This document shows, in pieces, positions 34,006 to 42,508 of a DNA stretch of 64,000 nucleotides. The position numbers and the translations under genes are program-made. The stretch spans positions 28,233 through 92,232 of the forward strand of contig NZ_AOHO01000084.1 of assembly GCF_000342005.1 (NCBI RefSeq), in the 5' to 3' direction. This stretch comes from Amycolatopsis decaplanina DSM 44594 (GTDB lineage Bacteria; Actinomycetota; Actinomycetes; Mycobacteriales; Pseudonocardiaceae). The notes under the pieces are model-generated. The model did no database searches. It had not been told where the DNA came from and saw only the letters and a list, made by a program, of their open reading frames with translations. Within the stretch, counting starts at the first letter, position 1; each line of letters starts with the position of its first letter.

Positions 34006-34977
34006 GTGGCGGATTCCGCCTCCGGTGAGGAGCGCCGCGGGTCGAAGCGGCGCAAGCGCAGCCGTCGGAGCAACCCCGACGGCACGATGACGCTCATCGA
34101 GCACATCTACGAGTTCCGGCGCCGGCTGGGCTTCGCGCTGCTCGCCATCCTGGCGGGCGGGATCATCGGCTTCATCTGGTTCCAGACCAGGGTGGGCCCG
34201 ATCCCGTCGCTCGGCCAGATCATGACCGGTCCGTATTGCGGCATCCCGTACCAGCGCAGGCTCGGCGGAAGGATCGACGGCCCCTGCCAACTGCTCCAGA
34301 CGGTGCCGTTCGAAGCCTTCATGATCCAGCTGAAGGTCGGTCTCGCAGCGGGCGCTGTGCTGCTGGCGCCGTTGTGGCTGTACCAGATCTGGGCGTTCAT
34401 CGCACCCGGCCTCTACTCGAAGGAGCGCAAGTACGCGCTCACCTTCGTCTTCTTCGCATCGATCCTCTTCGCCTTCGGCGCGGTGCTCGCGTACCTCCTG
34501 ATCCCGCACGCTCTCGAACTGCTGATGAACTTCGGTGGCGACCAGTTCATCACCGCCCTCACCGGTGACAAGTACATCTCGTTCATCCTGTCGCTGCTGC
34601 TGATCTTCGGCGTCAGCTTCGAACTCCCGTTGTTCGTGGTGATGCTGAACCGTGTCGGCGTCCTCAAGTACCAGGCGCTGAAGAAGTGGCGCCGCGGCCT
34701 GATCATGGTCGTGTTCGTCTTCGCCGCCTTCGCGACGCCCGGTTCGGACCCGTTCTCGATGCTCGCCCTGGCGGGCGCCCTGATCGTGCTGTTGGAACTG
34801 TCGATCCAGATCGCGCGCTTCCACGACCGCAAGCTCGACAAGGACCGTGGCACCGAGGGCTGGGACCAGCTCGCAGACGACGAGGCCGCGCCATTCGACT
34901 ACACGCCGAGCACCATCGACGACGAACCCTCGGCCACCGCCGGTGGCAAGCGGACCAGCACCGACGACGTCACCTGA
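34006..34977 (+). CDS. tatC: Sec-independent protein translocase TatC
   Basis: 323 aa, the signal-peptide receptor of the Tat system, with six predicted transmembrane helices. Conserved features: MTLIEHIYEFRRRLGFALL, the first-loop ... VPFEAFMIQLKVGL, and the C-terminal LIFGVSFELPLFVVMLNRVG. The N-terminus is lengthened by a basic segment (SKRRKRSRRSN) and the C-terminus by ~45 disordered residues. The start is GTG 34006. Confidence 0.95.
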   Translation: MADSASGEERRGSKRRKRSRRSNPDGTMTLIEHIYEFRRRLGFALLAILAGGIIGFIWFQTRVGPIPSLGQIMTGPYCGIPYQRRLGGRIDGPCQLLQTVPFEAFMIQLKVGLAAGAVLLAPLWLYQIWAFIAPGLYSKERKYALTFVFFASILFAFGAVLAYLLIPHALELLMNFGGDQFITALTGDKYISFILSLLLIFGVSFELPLFVVMLNRVGVLKYQALKKWRRGLIMVVFVFAAFATPGSDPFSMLALAGALIVLLELSIQIARFHDRKLDKDRGTEGWDQLADDEAAPFDYTPSTIDDEPSATAGGKRTSTDDVT

Positions 34978-34983
34978 TCCGGG

Positions 34984-35859
34984 ATGCACGCGGCACTGGC
35001 CGTCCACCCCGCCTCCGGTAACGGTGCCGCGGGACGGCTGATGGAGTCGGTCGCGGCGCGGCTGCGGCCCGTCGTGGACCGGCTCGACGTCCTCGTCGCC
35101 GGCACGGTCGAGGAGTCCCGCGCGCTGATGACCGATTCGCGCGCGGCCGGGCTGGACGTCCTCGTCGTCCTCGGTGGCGACGGCGCGGCGCACCAGGGCG
35201 TTCAGTTCTGCGCCGAATCCGGCGTCGCGCTCGGGCTCGTCCCCGCGGGCACCGGCAACGACTTCGCCAGGGCACTCGGGACCCCCGAGAACCCGCACGC
35301 GGCCGTCGATCTCGTCGCGAGGCGGATCGCGGAGGGGAAACGGCGGAGGGTGGATCTCGGCCGGGCCGGTGGCGAATGGTTCGCCACCGTGCTGTGCTCC
35401 GGCTTCGATGCCCTCGTCACCGAACGCGCCAACCGGCTGACCTGGCCACGCGGCCCGCGCCGCTACGACGTCGCGATCCTGGCGGAACTCGCCGCGTTCC
35501 GGCCCCGGCCGGTCGTGCTCCGCACCGACGTCGAAACGCTCGAACTCGACGCCACCATGATCGCCGTCGGCAACACTCCGTACTACGGCGGCGGCATGCT
35601 GATCTGCCCCGGCGCGGACCCGGAGGACGGCCGGTTCGACGTCACCGTCGTGGGCGACGCGACCCGGCGCGATCTGCTCCGCATGCTGCCCGGTGTCCGC
35701 TCCGGGCAGCACGTCGCGCATCCGGCGGTGCGGACCCTCAAAGCCAGCCAGATCCACCTGGCGGGAAGCACCCTGCCGGTCTACGCCGACGGCGAACCGC
35801 TGGGCGGACTGCCGATCGACGTCAGCTGCGTCCCCGGCGCGCTCACCGTCGTCGGGTGA
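34984..35859 (+). CDS. Diacylglycerol kinase catalytic-domain protein
   Basis: A 291-aa lipid kinase. GGDGA (64-68), PAGTGNDFARALG and the acidic YADGEPLGG element match the DagK/YegS family. It phosphorylates diacylglycerol or a related lipid with ATP. It begins 6 nt after tatC, so is likely cotranscribed with tat. The C-terminal 17 nt overlap a convergent membrane-protein gene. Confidence 0.87.
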   Translation: MHAALAVHPASGNGAAGRLMESVAARLRPVVDRLDVLVAGTVEESRALMTDSRAAGLDVLVVLGGDGAAHQGVQFCAESGVALGLVPAGTGNDFARALGTPENPHAAVDLVARRIAEGKRRRVDLGRAGGEWFATVLCSGFDALVTERANRLTWPRGPRRYDVAILAELAAFRPRPVVLRTDVETLELDATMIAVGNTPYYGGGMLICPGADPEDGRFDVTVVGDATRRDLLRMLPGVRSGQHVAHPAVRTLKASQIHLAGSTLPVYADGEPLGGLPIDVSCVPGALTVVG

Positions 35860-36430
35860 GCCCGGCGTAGTCACCCGCGCGCCACACCTGCCCGCGGAAC
35901 GTCGCGGCCGACATCAGGTCACCGCGCGGGAAGAACACCCCGCCGCAGCGGTGACAGAACCACGCCTGCCGCCAGAACGCCAGCGCGTCGGGAATGCCGC
36001 GCCGGATCCGCGCGTTGCGCCGCAGCCGGAGGACGAACAGCACGGCGAACAGCGCTACCAGCGCGAAGGCGCCGAACGGGAAGATCCAGGCTCCGATGGC
36101 TTGTCCGATGCGGCCGCCCTCGGTCGGGGCGGGGTTCTCGGCGAGCACGTCGGTGGCGAAGGCGACGAACACGAACGCGGGGATCAGCATGATCAGCGCG
36201 AGCGCCAGGAAGCAGCCGCCGCCGCGCACCACCGGGTACGGGTTGAGCGAGGCCGCGGTCGCGGTCACCGACACGCCGGTGTGTGTCGTCGCGGTGTAGA
36301 CCACCCCGTCACCGGCAGGGACGGCCGCCATGCCCCCTTGCACCCGGTAGGTCGTCTGCCCGCTCTGGAACACCGCCGGCACACTCTGCACCTGGTCGAC
36401 CCGCGCGCAGTGCGGGCAAGCGATCTCCAT
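35843..36430 (-). CDS. Membrane protein with two zinc-ribbon-like knuckles
   Basis: 195 aa. CPHC near the N-terminus and CHRCGG near the C-terminus flank two transmembrane helices (ALALIMLIPAFVFVAF and FGAFALVALFAVLFVLRL), so both Cys pairs could join in one cytosolic zinc ribbon. It overlaps the lipid kinase end by 17 nt. Family not recognised. Confidence 0.65.
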   Translation of the reverse strand: MEIACPHCARVDQVQSVPAVFQSGQTTYRVQGGMAAVPAGDGVVYTATTHTGVSVTATAASLNPYPVVRGGGCFLALALIMLIPAFVFVAFATDVLAENPAPTEGGRIGQAIGAWIFPFGAFALVALFAVLFVLRLRRNARIRRGIPDALAFWRQAWFCHRCGGVFFPRGDLMSAATFRGQVWRAGDYAGLTRRR

Positions 36431-36541
36431 GGCGTCCCCTCTCGATCACGATCCGCCCCTTTGATGACAGAGGTGTGCCGGTCGTTCCCGAGATCGTCAC
36501 ACCGAGTGCGAACTGTCGGTGGGGTATGGAACCCTGACGAA

Positions 36542-39319
36542 GTGGTCAATAGCCCTTCTCAGACCCCGGCCGAGGCCTACGCAGCCTCCCAGCGCCGCGC
36601 TCGGTACCCCCAGCTGACCCGCTTCGCGGCGGAGTCGTCGTTCGAGTTCGACGACTTCCAGGTCCGCGGCTGCGAGGCGCTCGAAGACGGTCACGGCGTG
36701 CTCGTCTGCGCGCCCACCGGCGCCGGGAAGACCGTGGTCGGCGAGTTCGCGGTGCACCTCGCCCTCGCCGAGGGCCGCAAATGCTTCTACACGACACCCA
36801 TCAAGGCGTTGTCGAACCAGAAGTACGCCGATCTCGTCGGCCGCTACGGCACCGACGCCGTCGGCCTGCTGACCGGAGACACCTCGATCAACGGCAACGC
36901 GCAGGTCGTGGTCATGACCACCGAGGTCCTGCGCAACATGCTCTACGCCGGGTCCTCGACCATCGGCGAACTCGCGTACGTGGTGATGGACGAGGTCCAC
37001 TACCTCGCCGACCGGTTCCGCGGCGCCGTCTGGGAAGAGGTCATCCTCCACCTGCCCGAACATGTCCGCGTCGTCGGCCTGTCGGCCACGGTGAGCAACG
37101 CGGAGGAGTTCGGCGAATGGCTCGTCGAGGTCCGCGGCGACACGACCGTCGTCGTCGACGAGCACCGGCCTGTGCCGCTGTGGCAGCACATGCTGGTCGG
37201 TAACCGGCTGATGGACCTGTTCGCCGGTCAGGAGGAACACGCGCCCGGCACCGAACTGCGGATCAACCCCAGCCTGCTGCGGCGCACCGAGGAGGTCGGC
37301 CGCGGTTTCGCCCCGGCCGGGGCACGCGGGCAGAGGGGGCGGCGAGGGGTGCCGTCGCGGATGCCGAGGTTCCGGCCTCCGTCCCGCACCGACACGGTCG
37401 AGCGCCTGGACAACGCCGGTCTGCTTCCCGCCATCGTGTTCATCTTCTCCCGCGCCGGCTGCGACGCCGCCGTCGGTCAGTGCGTCCGGTCCGGCCTCCG
37501 GCTCAACGGCCCCGACGAGGTCGAAAAGGTCCGTCGCATCGTCGCCGAGCGCACCAAGGACCTACCGGAAGGCGATCTCGGCGTCCTCGGCTACTGGGAG
37601 TGGCGTGAGGCGCTCGAACGCGGCATCGCCGGGCACCACGCCGGGCTGCTCCCGGCGTTCAAGGAGACCGTCGAGGAACTGTTCGTCCAAGGCCTGGTGA
37701 AGGTCGTCTTCGCCACCGAGACACTCGCGCTCGGCATCAACATGCCCGCGCGCACCGTGGTCCTGGAACGGCTGGTGAAGTACAACGGCGAGGCGCACGT
37801 CGACCTGACGCCGGGGGAGTACACGCAGCTCACGGGGCGGGCGGGGCGACGTGGGATCGACGTCGAAGGCCACGCGGTCGTCGCCTGGCAGCCGGGGATC
37901 GACCCGAAGCAGGTCGGCGGTCTGGCCTCGACGAGGACGTATCCGCTGCGGTCGTCCTTCCGGCCCGGCTACAACATGGCGGTGAACCTGGTCGCCCAAG
38001 TCGGCGCCGAGGCGGCCCGTGACCTGCTGGAACAGTCGTTCGCGCAGTTCCAGGCCGACCGGTCGGTGGTCGGGACGGCGCGGCGGATCGAGCGGAACAA
38101 GGAGGCCCTGCGGGGCTACACGTCGGCCATCACCGGCGATTTCGACGAGATGCTGGAGTACGTCGAGCTGCGGGCGAAGATCTCCGCCCGGGAGAAGGCG
38201 CTCTCGCGGCAGAACACTTCCGCCCGCCGGGCGGGGACGGCCGAGTCGCTGGAGAAGCTCCGCAAGGGCGATGTCATCGCCGTGCCCGCGGGACGGCGCG
38301 CGGGGCTCGCGGTCGTCGTCGACCCGGGGCTCGACCCGATCCGCGAACCGCGGCCCGTCGTGGTCACCGAGGACCGCTGGTCCGGGCCGCTCTCGGTCTC
38401 CGACTTCCCGTCGCCGGTGGAGGCGCTGGGGAACATCAAGCTGCCGAAGCATATCGAGCTGCGCTCGCCCAAGACCCGCCGTGACATCGCCTCGAGCCTT
38501 CGCAACGCGGGGATCTCCTTGCCCGGCAGGCAAAGGCGCCGTGCGGGGGCCAATGAGGACGGTGAGCTGGCCGCGCTGCGGCGGGCGTTGCGCGCGCATC
38601 CGTGCCACGGTCTGGCCGAACGTGAGGCGAACCTGCGCTGGGTCGAGCGATACCAGCGGCTCACGGCCGAGACCGGGCAACTGGAACGCAAGGTCGCCGC
38701 GACCACGCATTCGCTCGCACGCGCCTTCGACCGCATCCTGCGGCTGCTCGGTGAGCGCGGGTACCTCGGCCCGGAGTCGAACGGCGACGGCGAGAACCGC
38801 GTCACCGAACACGGCAAGCGGCTCACCCGCCTCTACAGCGAGTCCGATCTGCTCGCCGCCGAGTGCATCCGGCACGACGTCTGGAAGGGCCTGGCTCCCG
38901 CCGAACTCGCGGCCGTCGTCTCGACGCTGGTCTTCGAGGCACGACGGGACACCGCGGGAGAGCCTCGCCTGCCCGCGGGCAAGGTGCTCGACGCCTGGCA
39001 GGCGACCACGCGCCTGTGGATGGAGCTCACCGAGGACGAGCGACGACACAAACTGGACCGCACCCGTGAGCCCGACGCCGGTTTCGCCTGGCCCGTCTAC
39101 CGGTGGGCGCGCGGGGAATCGCTGGAGAAGGTCCTCACCGCCGCCGAAGCGAACGGGCAGGAGTTGTCAGCCGGTGACTTCGTGCGGTGGTCGCGGCAGG
39201 TCATCGATCTGCTGGACCAGATCCGCGACGTTCTCGGGAAGGCGGATCCGGTCGGGGCGGCGGCCTCGGACGCGGTGAAGGCGCTGCGACGCGGAGTCGT
39301 GGCGGCCGGCGGCGCGTGA
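36542..39319 (+). CDS. helY: DEVH-box RNA helicase HelY (Ski2/Mtr4-like)
   Basis: A 925-aa helicase homologous to M. tuberculosis Rv2092c. Walker A APTGAGKT (57-64), DEVH box (149-152), SATVSN motif III and GRAGRRG motif VI are present, with a C-terminal Mtr4-like helical domain. It likely remodels or degrades RNA. GTG 36542 is chosen: conserved sequence begins ~20 residues later and an AACCCT hexamer lies 6 nt upstream. The long upstream frame overlaps other genes and is rejected. Confidence 0.93.
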   Translation: MVNSPSQTPAEAYAASQRRARYPQLTRFAAESSFEFDDFQVRGCEALEDGHGVLVCAPTGAGKTVVGEFAVHLALAEGRKCFYTTPIKALSNQKYADLVGRYGTDAVGLLTGDTSINGNAQVVVMTTEVLRNMLYAGSSTIGELAYVVMDEVHYLADRFRGAVWEEVILHLPEHVRVVGLSATVSNAEEFGEWLVEVRGDTTVVVDEHRPVPLWQHMLVGNRLMDLFAGQEEHAPGTELRINPSLLRRTEEVGRGFAPAGARGQRGRRGVPSRMPRFRPPSRTDTVERLDNAGLLPAIVFIFSRAGCDAAVGQCVRSGLRLNGPDEVEKVRRIVAERTKDLPEGDLGVLGYWEWREALERGIAGHHAGLLPAFKETVEELFVQGLVKVVFATETLALGINMPARTVVLERLVKYNGEAHVDLTPGEYTQLTGRAGRRGIDVEGHAVVAWQPGIDPKQVGGLASTRTYPLRSSFRPGYNMAVNLVAQVGAEAARDLLEQSFAQFQADRSVVGTARRIERNKEALRGYTSAITGDFDEMLEYVELRAKISAREKALSRQNTSARRAGTAESLEKLRKGDVIAVPAGRRAGLAVVVDPGLDPIREPRPVVVTEDRWSGPLSVSDFPSPVEALGNIKLPKHIELRSPKTRRDIASSLRNAGISLPGRQRRRAGANEDGELAALRRALRAHPCHGLAEREANLRWVERYQRLTAETGQLERKVAATTHSLARAFDRILRLLGERGYLGPESNGDGENRVTEHGKRLTRLYSESDLLAAECIRHDVWKGLAPAELAAVVSTLVFEARRDTAGEPRLPAGKVLDAWQATTRLWMELTEDERRHKLDRTREPDAGFAWPVYRWARGESLEKVLTAAEANGQELSAGDFVRWSRQVIDLLDQIRDVLGKADPVGAAASDAVKALRRGVVAAGGA

Positions 39320-39590
39320 CCGGCCTCTTGAGTGGCGAGGACGGTTATTGAGGGGTAAGGCAATCGTGGCGTGTCCTGGTGGAGGGAGTCGTGACCGGCT
39401 GAATCGATGCCTCACGTGCCCCGCCGGTCACCCCGGTCGCAAAAGCCGCGCTGTCAGGCGGGGACGACGCAGGTCGAGGTCACTGTCGTGAGTGGCGATT
39501 CGTGTTCTGGCGAACCGGTATTTGCTTCCCAGTGGATCCGGCCCGTCCTGGTGTCGCGGTGTGTCGGCCGCAGGGTTTGGGTGGCACAGC

Positions 39591-39645
39591 CATGATCAAC
39601 GGAAGATGGGGGACGTTGAGTGTCCCGTATCTTCCGTTGATCATG
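39591..39645. repeat. 24-bp hairpin CATGATCAACGGAAGAT
   Basis: Arms 39591-39614 and 39622-39645 pair at 22 of 24 positions around GTTGAGT. The right arm's TCCGTTGATCA is also at 10490-10501. Confidence 0.75.
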
Positions 39646-39670
39646 GTCCGGGACGGGGCCACCTCGCGTC

Positions 39671-39711
39671 GATGAAGGAATCGGGACATTGAGTGTCCTA
39701 ATTCCTTCACC
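39671..39711. repeat. 18-bp hairpin GATGAAGGAATCGGGACA
   Basis: Arms 39671-39688 and 39694-39711 pair at 15 of 18 positions around TTGAG. The left arm is also at 10457-10474. Confidence 0.7.
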
Positions 39712-40013
39712 AACGGTCCCGATACCCGCTGGGATCTTCGCCCTCGTGCAGGTCAACAGGAGATAGGCCAATACCAGTCGGTTCTGACCCGAATCGTCAC
39801 TCACGATCACCTGAACCGACTGCGCACCCCCGCCACCGCCAACGCTGCCTTACCACTCGTTGGAAACGTCCTCACCACTCACGAGGTGGTTTGGGGCGAG
39901 TTGACCCGACACCACGTGGGAACAGTGCGCAGGGGCGCCGACCTGTGGTTGGATCGCCCACGACGGCCATGCAGGTCGGCCGGTGACGATGGCGGAACAG
40001 GCGGAGGCGAACG

Positions 40014-40790
40014 ATGAGCACGCCGTATGGCGGCAACGACCCGCAGCAGCAGCCCCAGTGGGGGCAGCAGCCGGGCTACGGGCAACAGCCGGGCGGCGCT
40101 CAACCGCCGAGCGGCCCGCAGCAGCAACCGCAGTGGGGCCAGCAGCCGCAGTACGACCCGTCGCAGACCCAGCAGCAACAGCCCCAGTGGGGTCAGCAGC
40201 CCGCGCCCTACGACCCGTCGTCTCAGCAGCAGCCCGGATATCCGCAGCAGGACCCCTCCCAGACGCAGCAACAGCAGCCTCAGTGGGGTCAGCAGCCGCA
40301 GTACGGCCAGCAGCCGGGCTATCCGCAGAGCGGCCCGCAGCAGCAGCCCGGCTACCCGCAGAGCGGCCCGCAGCAGCAGCCGCAGTACGGGCAGCAGCCC
40401 GGTCAGTACGACTACGGCCAGAGCCAGGTCCCGGGCACCCAGGGCGAGTCGCAGGACAAGCCCAAGTCCAAGAAGGGCCTGTTCATCGGGATCGGCGCGC
40501 TCGTGGTGATCATCGCCGCGGTCGGCATCCTCGGATTCGTCACGCCGGGCTGGTTCAACACCCAGGTCTTCAACAACACCCAGATGCAGACCGACGTGCA
40601 GAAGCTGCTCACCGAGACCTACGGGATCAAGGAGATCAGCGCGGTCACCTGCCCCTCCGGCCAGGAGGTCAAGGACGGGGTGAAGTTCACCTGCACCGCC
40701 ACGATCGAGGGCAAGCCGCAGGAGGTGCCGATCACCGTGAAGGGTGACACCGGCAACTACGAGGTCTCGCCGCCCGCCGTCACCAAGTAA
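40014..40790 (+). CDS. Pro/Gln-rich membrane protein with DUF4333 domain
   Basis: 258 aa. Residues 1-150 are Gln/Pro-rich repeats (QQQPQWGQQP, GYPQSGPQQQP), then KPKSKK and a transmembrane helix (LFIGIGALVVIIAAVGILGFV), and a ~75-residue extracytoplasmic DUF4333 domain with a Cys pair (AVTCPSGQEVKDGVKFTCTA). It matches M. tuberculosis Rv2091c, also adjacent to helY. GGAGGCGAACG precedes ATG 40014. The DUF4333 half is repeated in the lipoprotein at 42066. Function unknown. Confidence 0.85.
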   Translation: MSTPYGGNDPQQQPQWGQQPGYGQQPGGAQPPSGPQQQPQWGQQPQYDPSQTQQQQPQWGQQPAPYDPSSQQQPGYPQQDPSQTQQQQPQWGQQPQYGQQPGYPQSGPQQQPGYPQSGPQQQPQYGQQPGQYDYGQSQVPGTQGESQDKPKSKKGLFIGIGALVVIIAAVGILGFVTPGWFNTQVFNNTQMQTDVQKLLTETYGIKEISAVTCPSGQEVKDGVKFTCTATIEGKPQEVPITVKGDTGNYEVSPPAVTK

Positions 40791-40831
40791 ACGGCGGGCG
40801 CCGGGCGTGGTCGATCCTGCATGATCGTGCC

Positions 40832-42031
40832 ATGAGCGACTTTTCAGTGCGGCTGCTGCGGTCCGACGAGGAACGGGCCGCGACGGACCTGTTCAGGCGC
40901 GCCTTGCACGTCAAGGAGATGACCGACGAGGAATGGTCGGCCATCGCCGCGTCGGTGCAGCCGGATCGCGGGTTCGGTGCGTTCGACCCGGAGCTGATCG
41001 GCACCGTCCGGTCCTTCGATTCGGAAGTGACACTGCCGGGTGGCGGCACCACGCCGCTCGCCGCGGTCAGCCTGGTCGGTGTCCGCGCCGATCGGACCCG
41101 CCGTGGCGTGCTGACGGCGTTGATGCGCGCCCAGTTCGAGGAATTCTCCGCCCGCGGTGTCCCCGCGGCGATGCTGCACGCGTCCGAGGGCGCCATCTAC
41201 GGCAGGTTCGGGTACGGCGTCGCCGTGCGGGCCAAGTCGATCGAGATCGACAGGCGCCGCGCCAAGTTCCGTCCCGAGGTACCGGCCGGCGGGCAGATCT
41301 CCCTGCTGGATCTGGAAAGCACCATCGAGCAATGGCCTTCGCTGTTCGACGCCGTCCCGCGTACCCGGCCCGGCATGATCGCGCGGAGCCCGAATCTGTG
41401 GCCGGGCTACATTCGGGAGGTGCGCCGGGCGACCACTCCGATCGCGACAGCCGTGCACCGCGGCCCGGACGGGGCCGACGGCTTTGTCACCTACACCGTC
41501 GAGAGAGCTCACTTCGGCGCCCCGGCGCTGATGAAGGTCCATTCCTTCCACTACGCGAGTCCCGACGCGTTCGCCGGGTTGTGGCGCTACCTGCTGTCCG
41601 TGGACCTCGTCGACCGCATCACCGCCGAGAAACGGCCGCTCGACGAACCGGTCGAGTTGCTGTTCACCGACCCGCGTGACGCGGCGGTGCCGAAGGTCCA
41701 GGACGAGGGCTGGTTCCGGCTGGTCGACGTCGCGACGATGCTCGACGCCCGTACGTACCGGGGCGAACCGGTCGTCATCGAAGTCACCGATCCCTTCCTG
41801 GAACACAACTCCGGCCGCTACCGCCTTTCCGAGGACGGCGCCGCCCGCACCACCGACCCGGCGGATCTCGAACTGCACGCCGACACCTTGTCGATGGTGT
41901 ACCTCGGCGGCTGGCGTCCGTCGGATCTCGCGGCCGCCGGACGCGTCCGCGCCACCGGCGAGGCGGCCTTGGAGCGGGCGGACCTGCTGTTCGGCACGCG
42001 GGTGAACCCCTGGTGCGGTACCTTCTTCTGA
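40832..42031 (+). CDS. Eis-family N-acetyltransferase (copy 1)
   Basis: 399 aa of the enhanced-intracellular-survival GNAT family: two GNAT halves and a sterol-carrier-like C-terminal domain. Acetyl-CoA loop in VRADRTRRGVLTALM, then HASEGAIYGRFGYGVA, and the invariant C-terminal Phe in NPWCGTFF that acts as general-base carboxylate in Eis. Eis enzymes acetylate aminoglycosides and lysines with broad regiospecificity. It is 41 nt downstream of the DUF4333 protein; a paralogue lies at 42509. Confidence 0.88.
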   Translation: MSDFSVRLLRSDEERAATDLFRRALHVKEMTDEEWSAIAASVQPDRGFGAFDPELIGTVRSFDSEVTLPGGGTTPLAAVSLVGVRADRTRRGVLTALMRAQFEEFSARGVPAAMLHASEGAIYGRFGYGVAVRAKSIEIDRRRAKFRPEVPAGGQISLLDLESTIEQWPSLFDAVPRTRPGMIARSPNLWPGYIREVRRATTPIATAVHRGPDGADGFVTYTVERAHFGAPALMKVHSFHYASPDAFAGLWRYLLSVDLVDRITAEKRPLDEPVELLFTDPRDAAVPKVQDEGWFRLVDVATMLDARTYRGEPVVIEVTDPFLEHNSGRYRLSEDGAARTTDPADLELHADTLSMVYLGGWRPSDLAAAGRVRATGEAALERADLLFGTRVNPWCGTFF

Positions 42032-42065
42032 CGTTGGATGATCACACCGGTGGGGGTGGAGAAGC

Positions 42066-42464
42066 TTGAGCAGGCGAGCCGTCGCGACGGTCGGTCTGTG
42101 CTGTGCCGTTTTCGCGGTGCTGGCGGCGTGTTCGGACACCCCGGCGCCCGCGCCGGCGACGAAGACCGTCACGGTCCCGCCGACGACGGGTGCTTCGTCG
42201 AGTACGCCCGCCACGTCGCGCGGTTCGTCCTCCAACGCCCCGGGGCGGGTCTTCGACCCGAGAACCATGCAGGCGGACGTGCGGAAGATCCTCACCGAGA
42301 CCTATCAGGTGAGAGAGGTCGGCGACGTGCTCTGCCCGTCGAACCAGACGGTCAAGGACGGCAGCACGTTCACCTGCACCGTGCAGGTCGGCGGGGAGGG
42401 CAAGACCGTCACGATCACCGTCACCGGTGACGACGGCCGCTACGAAGTCGGCGCGCCCGCCTGA
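42066..42464 (+). CDS. DUF4333 lipoprotein
   Basis: 132 aa. Signal with lipobox VLAACSDTP (Cys22), Pro/Ser/Thr linker, then a DUF4333 domain (MQADVRKILTETYQVREVGDVLC..TFTCTV) alignable with residues ~185-258 of the 40014 product. The start is TTG 42066 after GGTGGAGAAG. It sits between the two Eis genes. Confidence 0.82.
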   Translation: MSRRAVATVGLCCAVFAVLAACSDTPAPAPATKTVTVPPTTGASSSTPATSRGSSSNAPGRVFDPRTMQADVRKILTETYQVREVGDVLCPSNQTVKDGSTFTCTVQVGGEGKTVTITVTGDDGRYEVGAPA

Positions 42465-42508
42465 AAACCGGTTGGGTTCGCCCGGAGCGGACGGCAGGAT
42501 CGACGGGT

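Larger units (their letters stand above)
39486..39806. mobile_element. Inner 321-bp element with ~37-bp imperfect terminal inverted repeats
   Basis: TCGTGAGTGGCGATTCG at 39486-39502 matches the inverse of CGAATCGTCACTCACGA at 39790-39806 with one mismatch; matching continues patchily to 39522/39770. It is nested in the 39324-39886 element and carries the two hairpins below. Confidence 0.6.
39324..39886. mobile_element. Composite of nested inverted repeats, MITE-like (copy D)
   Basis: The whole helY-DUF4333 gap (39320-40013) lacks a gene. CCTCTTGAGTGGCGAGGACGGTT at 39324 and its inverse at 39864-39886 (about 20 of 23 positions) form outer ends 563 bp apart. Inside are a second pair (39486/39806) and two hairpins. 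No transposase or ORF with coding character is seen. Confidence 0.65.

Noticed and set aside
39320..40013. Undetected protein gene in the helY-DUF4333 gap
   Set aside because: Open frames there are short, lack ribosome sites and overlap inverted repeats.
40014..40450. CRISPR-like array of CAGCAGCAGCCG units
   Set aside because: In-frame Gln/Pro codon repeats of a membrane protein, not spaced direct repeats.
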